Origin: Paenibacillus illinoisensis NBRC 15959
Lineage (GTDB): Bacteria > Bacillota > Bacilli > Paenibacillales > Paenibacillaceae
Assembly (NCBI RefSeq): GCF_004000925.1
Contig: NZ_BIME01000002.1
Span: 248,001 to 312,000 of the forward strand
Length of the DNA: 64,000 nucleotides
Direction of reading: 5' to 3'
Positions 25,337 through 34,166 of this stretch are shown one piece after another. The position numbers and the translations under genes were made by a program. Below the pieces are notes generated by a model. That model saw only the letters and a program-made list of their open reading frames with translations, was not told the DNA's origin and ran no database searches. Numbering within the stretch: the first letter of the stretch is position 1; each line of letters opens with the position of its first letter.

Positions 25337-26863
25337 ATGATGAATGTTTTGTTGGTGGATGATGAGCCGTGGGTGCTCGAAGGACTGAGAACCATGGTGA
25401 ATTGGGACAAATACGGTTTTCGCATTTGTGGTGAGGCGGAGAATGGCAATGCTGCCTGGTCCATGATCGAAAGTCTTCAACCGGATCTGGTGTTTACAGA
25501 TATTCATATGCCCTCTGTGAGTGGCCTGGAACTGATTGACCGTTCCAAGCATGAACTGGCCAAAGCACCCCGATTCGTTATATTAAGTGGATATGACAGC
25601 TTTGAGTATGTAAAAACAGCGCTGGAGCAGAGAGTAGAGGACTACTTGCTCAAGCCTATTGATGAGATCGAGATAGAAAATGTACTGGAACAGATGGGCC
25701 GTAAAATTCAGGAAGAACAGATTTCGGCAGAAGTACACCAGCGTGATCGTGCCCTGTATGTGAATTGTTTGTTTGATCGCCTGATTCAAGGGGAAGACAG
25801 CATGGAGCTGCAGGACGAAGTGAATACCATGCTGCAAATGGAAGGTCATGAGGATATGGCCTGTCTTCTAATTGCCACGGATATCAGTAAAGATGACGTG
25901 AAAGGGCGAATACACGCTTTTGGTGGTGTCCATTGGTCGGAACCTTTTGTGGATGCTGAAGGAAACCTAGGTGTGTTCGCTGCCGATATCGATAATTCTT
26001 TGAACCTGCTTGAGTCAATGGGCAGAAATATCGTGGAGACCTATGCTGGTCATTCCTCCATGATTGTGGCCGTTGGACATCATTCGGGCACACAAATCGG
26101 TATGCGGTCAGCCTACGAGAAAGCTTTGTTCGCTCTAAAATGGAAGCGTTATCAGGGAGGGGGCGGATTTGTTCAACATCAGGATCTGCCGCAGAGTGAC
26201 CCATTGGCCAGCGTAAATCAAAAAGCTTTAGCCAATCTGATGGAAGTCATTCTTTCTGGTGAACAGGATAGGTTGGAAGGGAAGATTCAAGCACTTCTTG
26301 CTGATCCTGACTTAGGATTGCCCTTCTCCAATATGGAATACGTCCGGGTTCAATTGCTTGCCCTTGAAATGAGTGTTCTCAAGGAGTTGAAAGAGCTGGA
26401 TGGAGATATGGGCAGTTTTATGCTTCACGTTCAAAATAAGGCAGGCGGCATTACTAAAATCGACTCCTATCCAGCATTTCGGGATTATGCACGTGTGTTA
26501 AGTTTGAACGCTTTGGAGGCGCTGCAGGAGCGGAGAAAAGAAAAGGAATGCAGCACCATTTTTCGTGTGGTGCAATATGTCAATCAGGAATTCCGTAAGA
26601 AGCTGCAGCTTCAGGAGCTCGCACATCAATTTCACATGAACGCCAATTATTTGGGGCAGGCATTCAAGCAGCAGACGGGCAAAACGTTTCGGGAATATTT
26701 AAACGATAAACGGATTGAGGAAGCGAAAAGACTATTACGCCAAAGCTGCGCATGCGTTGCTGACATTGCGGTTCAGTCTGGTTATCCGAATGCAGACTAT
26801 TTTGTAAGTCAGTTCAAGCGAATGACGGGCATGGCGCCTTCGGCATATCGTAAGCAGCAATAG
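25337..26863 (+). CDS. YesN-type response regulator with AraC DNA-binding domain (first)
   Basis: A 508-residue two-component regulator. The receiver domain has LLVDDEPWVLEGL, phosphoacceptor Asp55 (LVFTDIHMP) and Lys106 (YLLKPIDE). The long middle part is typical of YesN proteins. The C-terminal 100 residues are an AraC double helix-turn-helix (QELAHQFHMNANYLGQAFKQ, ending PNADYFVSQFKRMTGMAPSA). It lies 32 bp before a YesM kinase gene and shares that kinase with a second YesN regulator at 28724. Both regulators keep intact phosphorylation residues. Probable targets are the sugar transporter and xylanase genes downstream. Confidence 0.93.
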   Translation: MMNVLLVDDEPWVLEGLRTMVNWDKYGFRICGEAENGNAAWSMIESLQPDLVFTDIHMPSVSGLELIDRSKHELAKAPRFVILSGYDSFEYVKTALEQRVEDYLLKPIDEIEIENVLEQMGRKIQEEQISAEVHQRDRALYVNCLFDRLIQGEDSMELQDEVNTMLQMEGHEDMACLLIATDISKDDVKGRIHAFGGVHWSEPFVDAEGNLGVFAADIDNSLNLLESMGRNIVETYAGHSSMIVAVGHHSGTQIGMRSAYEKALFALKWKRYQGGGGFVQHQDLPQSDPLASVNQKALANLMEVILSGEQDRLEGKIQALLADPDLGLPFSNMEYVRVQLLALEMSVLKELKELDGDMGSFMLHVQNKAGGITKIDSYPAFRDYARVLSLNALEALQERRKEKECSTIFRVVQYVNQEFRKKLQLQELAHQFHMNANYLGQAFKQQTGKTFREYLNDKRIEEAKRLLRQSCACVADIAVQSGYPNADYFVSQFKRMTGMAPSAYRKQQ

Positions 26864-26895
26864 ATCCCCCGAGAGATGAGAAGTACGAATGAAGG

Positions 26896-28734
26896 ATGGC
26901 GATAGCAAACATGTTCAGAACATTCCGTTTTCGCAGCATCGTGAACGATATACCCTTGAATTACAAATTTATCTTGATATATGTCATTGGTATTTTGCTT
27001 CCTATCTTTGTAAGCAATGTTTTGTTTATGGATCGTATGTCAGGGTTGATCAAGGAACGGGAAGAGCAGAATTTACAAATCTCACTGGAGCGTGCAAGAA
27101 AGGATATTCATACCATGATTGATGGTGGCGTCGCCGTCAGTCATGCCTTGATTACGGACAAGTTGCTGACCGAATCCATGGATCGGGTGTATGACAGTCA
27201 GCTGGATTTCTATAACACACTCGATGATCAGCTTCGTCACCGGGTGACTTCCTATATTCCTGTGAACAACCAAATTCAGCGAATAGGGGTTTACACCGAA
27301 AATCCGACCATTGTGCCTGGAGGGGATTACTATGTTCTGGACAACGACGTACGCTCCGGAACCTGGTTCGAGCAATGGAAGGCCGCTGGGGAAACCCTAA
27401 AAGTGCTTGCATACCGTGATCAGGCAACGAATGATCGTGCAGCAACCTCCTCGTATTTAAGCGTGATCGAAAAAATGGATTACTACAACGCCGACAACTC
27501 TTATCAGAAATTGGTACGCATCGATTTCTACGTGAGTCGCTTCTATGATGTGATTGCCAGAGAAAAGAGTTCTCTGGATCTGTATCTGGTGAATGCCCAG
27601 AATCAAATTATTGTATCTGCGGATGACAAGTATCAGGGCGAGATGGAGAGTAGCTATGCGTTGTTTGATATGAGCAAAGCGGCAGACAAAGACTTGCATA
27701 TCGTTCCAATCGGTAGTGCTAGTTATGTGAAAGGTTGGAAGCTTATTGGTGTTCCTCAGGAAACACGTGTCAAACAAGCAATGTTATCCATGCAGCTTTA
27801 TTTTGGAATGCTGGCCGGGATTATTACCCTGATCACTTCCATTTTCATTTATGTCATGCTCCGTTCCTACAATTATCGTGTCAAGCGGCTGTCGAGACAT
27901 ATGCAGAAGGTGGGTAACGAGAAATTCGAACTAATCAACATGGATGGTGGACATGACGAGATTGGGCATTTGATTAGCAATTTCAATATGATGACGGCAC
28001 GAATCCATTCATTGATCAACAACGTGTACAAGCTAGAAATTCAGCAGCGAAGCCAGGAGGCTGAGCGCATTCGAGCAGAGCTTAATCTGCTGCAAAGCCA
28101 GATGAATCCTCACTTTCTATTCAATACGTTGAATGCGCTGCTAGTAGTTAGCACCAAAAATAACTATGCGGACGTGAAGGATATTATCAAGGATCTGTCC
28201 AAGCTGCTTCGCCGTCTGTTGAACTGGAAGGATGATGTGGTCACGCTGGAGGAGGAAATGAGCTTTACGGTCATGTACCTGGGTATTGAGAAATTCCGTT
28301 TCCGGGACAAGTTTGAATACTATATTGACATCACTGAAGAGGCAAGGCGATATAAAATACCCAAAATGAGTATCCAACAGCTGGCGGAAAATGCTTGCAA
28401 ACATGGCATTCAGGCCATTGAGGGGCTTGGCTATGTGAAGATTCAGGCTGAGATTGTGAACGAGCATCTGCGTGTTGTCGTATCTGACAATGGAAAGGGT
28501 ATGGACAAGGAACGGCTTCAAGAGGTTCTGTATCACATGCGAAGCAAGGAAGAGAGCGGTGGATACAATATTGGAATACGAAATGTGTATCGCCGTCTTG
28601 AATTGTACTACGACGATAAAGTGAATTTTAATTTGGTAAGCAGGATCGGGGAGGGGACTGAGGTATCCTTTGAAATCCCGTTGCAATTGCTGGAACGTCA
28701 GGATGTAAAAGGAGGCGTGGACGATGGCATTTAA
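26896..28734 (+). CDS. YesM-type sensor histidine kinase
   Basis: A 612-residue membrane kinase of the HPK7/LytS-like group. Transmembrane helices are near residues 23-45 and 296-318, enclosing a 250-residue extracytoplasmic dCache-like sensor. A HAMP domain follows, then the His_kinase domain with His406 in QSQMNPHFLFNTLNALL, and an ATPase domain with QLAENACKHGIQ and DNGKGMD. An alternative start at ATG 26911 is possible because the ribosome binding site is weak (AAGGATGG). It overlaps the second YesN gene by 11 bp. It probably senses xylo-oligosaccharides, directly or through a binding protein (inference). Confidence 0.92.
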   Translation: MAIANMFRTFRFRSIVNDIPLNYKFILIYVIGILLPIFVSNVLFMDRMSGLIKEREEQNLQISLERARKDIHTMIDGGVAVSHALITDKLLTESMDRVYDSQLDFYNTLDDQLRHRVTSYIPVNNQIQRIGVYTENPTIVPGGDYYVLDNDVRSGTWFEQWKAAGETLKVLAYRDQATNDRAATSSYLSVIEKMDYYNADNSYQKLVRIDFYVSRFYDVIAREKSSLDLYLVNAQNQIIVSADDKYQGEMESSYALFDMSKAADKDLHIVPIGSASYVKGWKLIGVPQETRVKQAMLSMQLYFGMLAGIITLITSIFIYVMLRSYNYRVKRLSRHMQKVGNEKFELINMDGGHDEIGHLISNFNMMTARIHSLINNVYKLEIQQRSQEAERIRAELNLLQSQMNPHFLFNTLNALLVVSTKNNYADVKDIIKDLSKLLRRLLNWKDDVVTLEEEMSFTVMYLGIEKFRFRDKFEYYIDITEEARRYKIPKMSIQQLAENACKHGIQAIEGLGYVKIQAEIVNEHLRVVVSDNGKGMDKERLQEVLYHMRSKEESGGYNIGIRNVYRRLELYYDDKVNFNLVSRIGEGTEVSFEIPLQLLERQDVKGGVDDGI

Positions 28735-30265
28735 AGTGTTGTTAATTGACGATGAGCCTTTGGCGCTTGAGGGTCTGCAGTTATGGATACCATGGGAGAA
28801 CCTTGGCTTTGAGGTGTGCGGTGTCTGCGGAAACGGTTCGGAGGGCCTGAAGCAAATGGAGGAGCTGAAGCCCGATCTGGTCATGGTTGATATTCATATG
28901 CCGGTGATGAATGGCCTAGAGATGATTGAGGAGTGGAGACGCAGGGGCAATGAGTCTACCAAATTCATTATCCTGACAGGGTACAGTGATTTTGATTATG
29001 CACGAAAGGCACTCAAATATAGAGTTTCACGCTATTTGCTTAAACCGCTGGATGAGGAACAGGCCGAGCTAGAGATCCGTCAGGTGGGACAGGAACTGGC
29101 TAAGGAGCGGGAACAACTATACGTCGGGCAGGTGGCACAGAGAGAGAAGGAAAATCTGGCGATAAAGGAGGCTCTACTTGGCAAAGGATTGTCCACAGAA
29201 GCTGCTGGTGTACTGGAGTCCTTGTCTGGCTCCTCTCATGTTTGGAATGTATGCCTCGTTCAGATCGCGGCAGAGGATTATTGCAGGTGGAGCACGGTTG
29301 CTGCGGAATTTTTGGACAGGTCAAAAGCCATGTATGTGATTCGCTTGCGAAATGATCTGGTTTCCATCGTGTTTGGCAGTGCTGAATCAGCCTCCCATGG
29401 CACGAGCTGCACAGCCAGACACCGATTGGAGGAATTGGCACGCCGTTTGGCGAACTTTCGCGCATTTATGGCCATTGGTGAAGCGGCGTCTTCACTTCTT
29501 TTCATTAATCATTCCAGGGTCACAGCAGAAAAAGCGCTCCTGCATACCTTTTATGAAACGAATAGGAACAGCGTGATGGACTATGAGAGCCTTAAGGATC
29601 TTACGTTCCAAAGACCTGATGATCAGGTAGAGCTCACAGCGAGAATCTTGGGGGCATTTCAACTCATTGATCACGATGCTTACAGGTCAGCAGTGGATTA
29701 TATTGAGCGATCTTTTCGCCAGTTACGAGTTCACCCGGAGGAGGCCCGCAAATACGTGATCTACCTACTTCATGAGATTCGAGCATATATGAGATCCGAA
29801 CTGACAGAGGATACGGGCGCTCCAAATCGTCTGTTCGATATTCCCAATCTGGATGAACGCCTGCTGACATGGATTGATCTGATCGACATGCTGCAGTCGT
29901 GCGGGCGAGTCTGTTTTGAACTTTTGCTTAAGGAGAATGCTTCCGAAGCGCAGGGTATAGTACAGGACATCAACGATTACATTCATGAGCATTACCGGGA
30001 AGGCTTGAGCATTAAAATGCTTGCCGAGCGTTTCTTTTTGCATCCAGCCTACCTGGGACAGCTGCTTATACGAAAAAATGGCATTGGTTTCAATGAACTG
30101 CTACATAATTTGAGGATTGAGGAAGCTTGCCGTTTACTCCAAATGAATCAATACAAAAATAGCGAGGTCTCGGAAAAAGTTGGATACTCCACCTACCATC
30201 ATTTTTTGAAGCAGTTTGAGAAAAGGCTGAACATGTCTCCGAATGAATATAAGAAACATGTCTAA
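28724..30265 (+). CDS. YesN-type response regulator with AraC DNA-binding domain (second)
   Basis: A 513-residue regulator parallel to the one at 25337. The receiver has LLIDDEPLALEGL, Asp56 (LVMVDIHMP) and a conserved YLLKPLDEE. The C-terminal AraC domain has KMLAERFFLHPAYLGQLLIR and KVGYSTYHHFLKQFEKRLNM. It overlaps the kinase gene by 11 bp with an AAAGGAGG site inside it, so the coupling with the kinase is tight; this copy is the likelier direct partner. It is followed after 178 bp by the binding-lipoprotein gene. Confidence 0.93.
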   Translation: MAFKVLLIDDEPLALEGLQLWIPWENLGFEVCGVCGNGSEGLKQMEELKPDLVMVDIHMPVMNGLEMIEEWRRRGNESTKFIILTGYSDFDYARKALKYRVSRYLLKPLDEEQAELEIRQVGQELAKEREQLYVGQVAQREKENLAIKEALLGKGLSTEAAGVLESLSGSSHVWNVCLVQIAAEDYCRWSTVAAEFLDRSKAMYVIRLRNDLVSIVFGSAESASHGTSCTARHRLEELARRLANFRAFMAIGEAASSLLFINHSRVTAEKALLHTFYETNRNSVMDYESLKDLTFQRPDDQVELTARILGAFQLIDHDAYRSAVDYIERSFRQLRVHPEEARKYVIYLLHEIRAYMRSELTEDTGAPNRLFDIPNLDERLLTWIDLIDMLQSCGRVCFELLLKENASEAQGIVQDINDYIHEHYREGLSIKMLAERFFLHPAYLGQLLIRKNGIGFNELLHNLRIEEACRLLQMNQYKNSEVSEKVGYSTYHHFLKQFEKRLNMSPNEYKKHV

Positions 30266-30343
30266 CAAAATACCTTTAGAAAATCGCGTACGGTTGAATC
30301 TATAGATTATAGAATGAAAACCTGAGTTTTTCTCGGAAAGAGC

Positions 30344-30349
30344 TATAAT
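30344..30349 (+). promoter_or_regulatory. Putative -10 box upstream of the binding lipoprotein
   Basis: A perfect TATAAT in the 178-bp gap after the second regulator, with no good -35 at 16-18 bp. This fits activation by the AraC-type regulators encoded just upstream. Confidence 0.45.
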
Positions 30350-30398
30350 TCGGGTGTATTTTCCATTTAACATTAAATTTATAATGAAATTATTCAAA

Positions 30399-30412
30399 TG
30401 AAAGGGCTTTCA
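30399..30412. promoter_or_regulatory. Cre-like palindrome with altered centre
   Basis: TGAAAGGGCTTTCA matches the cre consensus arms but has GG where CcpA sites have the central CG. It lies about 50 bp after the TATAAT and 32 bp before the lipoprotein start, a normal place for a catabolite-control site, but binding is doubtful. Confidence 0.35.
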
Positions 30413-30443
30413 TGAAGGCGTAATCAAACTTTGGAGGTGCTTT

Positions 30444-32120
30444 ATGGGGGAAAGTAAAAAGAAGTTTTTCCGTATGGGGGCAACCATGTTGTTGTCACTG
30501 AGCGTTGTACTGGCTGGTTGTTCAGGCGGTACAAATGACCCAGGCAGCGGAGAAGAGGGAAGTGGTACAGAGGTAGGGCCTGATAATCCGATAGAAATCT
30601 CGGTATTCCTTAACGAGGCCGGACAGCAGCCAACCGCTGACAACAAGATTTACAAGAAAATGAAGGATGAGCTTGGCGTATCATTCAAGTTCGAATTTCT
30701 GGCCGGTGACAAAAACCAAAAGCTTGGCGTTATGATTGCTGGTGGGGATTATCCAGACCTGATCTCAGCTGATACCAAACTGACAGCTGCAGGTTCAGTC
30801 ATTCCGCTTGAAGATCTGATTGAGGAACACGCCCCGAATTTAAAAAAACATTACGAGAAGTACTGGAATCAAATGAAGGATCCAAATGATGGACATATCT
30901 ACTACCTGCCAAACTATGGTGCATATAACGGCGAAGTAGCTGACACCTATTACAGCGGTCCCGCGTTCTGGATTCAAAAAGCCGTACTGAAAGAGTTCGG
31001 TTACCCGACTCCAAAAACACTGGATGAATACTTCGACCTGATCGCGAAATACAAAGAGAAATATCCGACTATTGACGGCAAGCCGACCATCGGTTTTGAG
31101 GTCCTGAACTATGACTGGAAAAACTGGGGCTTGTTGAACCCGCCTCAGCATTTGATCGGTCACCCAAATGATGGCGGAGTGGTCGTCAACGATGGCAAGG
31201 CGGAGATCTTCGCCGATAAGGATTATGCCAAACAGTACTATCAGAAGCTAAATGAAATCAATGCGCAAGGCTTGCTTGATAAGGAAGCGTTTGCACAAAA
31301 CTACGACCAATATATGGCCAAATTGTCCAGTGGTTCCGTACTCGGCATGTTCGATCAACATTGGAACTTCCAAAGCGCGGAAGATTCCCTCATCACGCAA
31401 GACAAAATCGAACGCACTTATGTAGGTTTCCCGCTTGTGTATGACAGCAGTACCAAAGACTATTATCGTGATCGCGCAGCATTGAATCTTAACAATGGTT
31501 TCGGTATTACCGTGAGTGCCAAAGACCCTGTAAAAATCCTCAAAGTGCTCGACAAACTGATGGAGGAAGAATGGCAAAAAACACTCACTTGGGGCATTGT
31601 GGATGAAGACTATTATGTCAATGAAGAAGGCCGCTTCATGAAGACACAAGAACAACGCGACAATGCAGCGGATGCTGCTTGGAAACTTGCCAACAAAGCT
31701 GACGCATTTTATGGAACTGCGCCGAAAACGGAAGGGTACTTTAGCGATGGCAACGCAACTTCGGCAAGTAATCAGCCAGAAGAATACCAGGCAAGCTTGA
31801 AACCGTTTGATAAGGAAGTTTTGGATGCATATGGTTTCAACAGCTATGTCGATTTCTTCAGTGCTCCACCAGAAAATCCGGTAACTTACCCTGCTTGGTC
31901 TGTCGATGTGGTAGAGGGATCTCCAGCCAAGATTGCCAATACGAAGTTGAACGAATTGTCGACCAAATATCTGCCAAAATCAATCTTGGCCGGTACATCA
32001 GAGTTTGACAATGTTTGGAACGAATACGTTTCCGAGATTCAAAAGCTTGACATCAAGGCATATGAAGATCGTATCAATGAAGTGTTGAAGTGGAGAATTG
32101 ATAACTGGTCTGTGAAATAA
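30444..32120 (+). CDS. Substrate-binding lipoprotein of an oligosaccharide ABC transporter (LplA type)
   Basis: A 558-residue lipoprotein with lipobox VVLAGC and lipidated Cys26, then an acidic Gly/Ser-rich linker to about residue 50. The fold and length match LplA-like proteins of Paenibacillus aldouronate and xylo-oligosaccharide operons, including the start EISVFLNEAGQQPTADNKIY and a C-terminal helical region ending VLKWRIDNW. It is the first structural gene after the regulators and is followed by a hairpin and then two permease genes. The likely ligands are xylan fragments, judging from the enzymes downstream. Confidence 0.92.
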   Translation: MGESKKKFFRMGATMLLSLSVVLAGCSGGTNDPGSGEEGSGTEVGPDNPIEISVFLNEAGQQPTADNKIYKKMKDELGVSFKFEFLAGDKNQKLGVMIAGGDYPDLISADTKLTAAGSVIPLEDLIEEHAPNLKKHYEKYWNQMKDPNDGHIYYLPNYGAYNGEVADTYYSGPAFWIQKAVLKEFGYPTPKTLDEYFDLIAKYKEKYPTIDGKPTIGFEVLNYDWKNWGLLNPPQHLIGHPNDGGVVVNDGKAEIFADKDYAKQYYQKLNEINAQGLLDKEAFAQNYDQYMAKLSSGSVLGMFDQHWNFQSAEDSLITQDKIERTYVGFPLVYDSSTKDYYRDRAALNLNNGFGITVSAKDPVKILKVLDKLMEEEWQKTLTWGIVDEDYYVNEEGRFMKTQEQRDNAADAAWKLANKADAFYGTAPKTEGYFSDGNATSASNQPEEYQASLKPFDKEVLDAYGFNSYVDFFSAPPENPVTYPAWSVDVVEGSPAKIANTKLNELSTKYLPKSILAGTSEFDNVWNEYVSEIQKLDIKAYEDRINEVLKWRIDNWSVK

Positions 32121-32133
32121 AAACAACTTATGT

Positions 32134-32160
32134 CAGGAAGGAAGATAACCTTCCTTCCTG
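32134..32160 (+). terminator. Intercistronic hairpin between binding protein and permeases
   Basis: CAGGAAGGAAG pairs with CTTCCTTCCTG over an ATAAC loop and is followed by ATTCTTTT. It may terminate part of the transcripts or protect the 3' end, which would keep the binding protein more abundant than the permeases. Confidence 0.7.
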
Positions 32161-32248
32161 ATTCTTTTGAAACATGGTTATGGCAGATGTGTTCTGGGTG
32201 TTTCGACGTTTTCCTTTGATTATAAAGATGGATAGGGAGCTTGATATT

Positions 32249-33214
32249 ATGGAGGAAATTGTAGTGGGTACCAAGCCGCTCCGCCCGAAGAAAAAACCGA
32301 AAATTAGGCGGATTACTTGGCAGAATATTAAAGCACAGAGACAACTCATTTGGATGTCTGTTCCTCTGCTTGCGTACATTATTGTCTTTGCGTATGTACC
32401 TGTATGGGGTTGGACGATGGCCTTTCAGGATTATAAACCGGCTCGGAGTTTCTCACAGCAGACGTGGGTAGGATTCAAGCATTTCCAGTTTTTATTTACC
32501 GATGACAATTTTTTGCGAGTGCTTCGCAATACGCTAGCCATGAGTATCATCAACATGATTCTGGGTTTCGTAACCGCTATTGTTCTGGCATTGCTGCTTA
32601 ATGAGATCAAAAAGGTCATGTGGAAGCGGACGGTACAGACGATCTCGTATCTGCCTCACTTCTTATCATGGATTATCGTTACCGGAATCGTGGCAACATC
32701 ACTTGCTTCTGACGGTATTGTCAACGATATCCTGATGAAATTGCATTTAATTGATGAGCCTATTCTATGGCTGACGGAAGGCAAGTATTTCTGGGGCGTT
32801 GTTGCAAGCTCCCACATTTGGAAAGAAGTCGGATGGAGTACCATCATTTATTTGGCGGCCATGGCCTCGATTGACCCGGCACAGTACGAAGCTGCCGACA
32901 TTGATGGAGCTAACCGTTATCAAAAAATGTGGAATGTCACCTTGCCGGGAATCAAGCCTACCATTGTCATCCTGTTGATTATGTCGATCGGGCATATTCT
33001 AGAGGCCGGTTTCGAGGTTCAATATTTGCTGGGTAACGGATTGGTTGTTGACTGGGCAGAAACGATTGATATCTTTGTGCTCAAATACGGGATTGCACAG
33101 GGTAACTATTCGCTTGCGACTGCAGGCGGTATATTCAAGACCGTGGTCAGCATTACGATGTTGCTTGTAGCGAATTGGACAGCCAAGCGGCTTGGGGAAG
33201 AGAGGCTCTTATAA
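32249..33214 (+). CDS. ABC transporter permease (LplB type)
   Basis: A 321-residue permease with six predicted helices. ATG 32249 is chosen because AGGGAG lies 9 bases before it; a longer frame from 32174 has no such site. The EAA loop reads YEAADIDGANRYQKMWNVTL then PGIKPTIVILLIMS. The N-terminus is basic (PLRPKKKPKIRR). It pairs with the permease starting two bases after its stop codon. No ATPase gene is present in the locus, so a shared MsmX-like ATPase elsewhere must be assumed. Confidence 0.92.
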   Translation: MEEIVVGTKPLRPKKKPKIRRITWQNIKAQRQLIWMSVPLLAYIIVFAYVPVWGWTMAFQDYKPARSFSQQTWVGFKHFQFLFTDDNFLRVLRNTLAMSIINMILGFVTAIVLALLLNEIKKVMWKRTVQTISYLPHFLSWIIVTGIVATSLASDGIVNDILMKLHLIDEPILWLTEGKYFWGVVASSHIWKEVGWSTIIYLAAMASIDPAQYEAADIDGANRYQKMWNVTLPGIKPTIVILLIMSIGHILEAGFEVQYLLGNGLVVDWAETIDIFVLKYGIAQGNYSLATAGGIFKTVVSITMLLVANWTAKRLGEERLL

Positions 33215-33215
33215 G

Positions 33216-34166
33216 ATGAAAAAAACACCATTGTCCGGTTTAGGAAATACATCGGCGCTTTCTGTACGCCGTCCTGGTGCCAGAGGGCTTGAACCGTTTC
33301 TGTTCGGCACCTTTAACACGATCTTCATGATTTTGCTCGTAATTGTGACGCTGTATCCATTTTTAAACACCATTGTAGTTTCGTTTAATGCAGGGAATGA
33401 CACCATTCGGGGAGGCTTATATTTATGGCCTCGTGATTTCACCTTGCAGAATTACAAAGCTGTTTTTGCATCGGGCACGATCTATAATGCGTTTTTGATT
33501 TCAGTTGCGCGGACTGTACTTTCTACTCTGCTTAATATTTTCTTGACCACCATGCTGGCCTATACGCTGAGCCGGCGCGATTATATTTTCCGCAAGCTGA
33601 TTACAACTGTTTTTGTACTGACCATGTATTTCAATGCCGGTCTGATTCCGGGATACTTCCTCATGAAGGATCTGCATTTGATTAATTCCTTCTGGGTGTA
33701 TGTGCTGCCATCACTGGTAAGTGCGTTTAACCTGATCGTCATTCGTACGTATATTTACACGATACCCGAAAGCTTGATTGAATCTGCGAAAATAGACGGT
33801 GCAGGAGATTTCCGGATTTTCTGGAAAATTATTTTCCCGCTATGTAAACCTGTGCTGGCAACCATTGCGCTCTTTGTTGCCGTGGGTGCGTGGAACTCCT
33901 GGTTTGATGCTTTTCTGTACACGTCGTCTCGTCAAGAGCTCAGCACGCTGCAATATGAATTGATGAAATTGTTGTCTTCCAGCATGAACGCCAACAGCAA
34001 TCCTTCCGTAGCCAATGGTGTAGGGGCAGAGCATTCGACTCAGGTAACGCCAATTTCCATTCGTGCGGCCGTGACCATTGTGGCTTCCGTTCCGATTTTG
34101 CTTGTATACCCGTTCATGCAAAAATACTTTGTCGTAGGACTTAATGTAGGGAGTGTGAAGGAATAA
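33216..34166 (+). CDS. ABC transporter permease (LplC type)
   Basis: A 316-residue permease partner of LplB. ATG 33216 lies just after the preceding stop and follows GAGAGG; an upstream in-frame TTG lies inside the previous gene. The EAA loop is ESAKIDGAGDFRIFWKIIFP, and the tail KYFVVGLNVGSVKE is characteristic of LplC. The GH43 gene begins immediately after its stop (TAAATG), so transporter and enzyme are co-translated. Confidence 0.92.
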   Translation: MKKTPLSGLGNTSALSVRRPGARGLEPFLFGTFNTIFMILLVIVTLYPFLNTIVVSFNAGNDTIRGGLYLWPRDFTLQNYKAVFASGTIYNAFLISVARTVLSTLLNIFLTTMLAYTLSRRDYIFRKLITTVFVLTMYFNAGLIPGYFLMKDLHLINSFWVYVLPSLVSAFNLIVIRTYIYTIPESLIESAKIDGAGDFRIFWKIIFPLCKPVLATIALFVAVGAWNSWFDAFLYTSSRQELSTLQYELMKLLSSSMNANSNPSVANGVGAEHSTQVTPISIRAAVTIVASVPILLVYPFMQKYFVVGLNVGSVKE

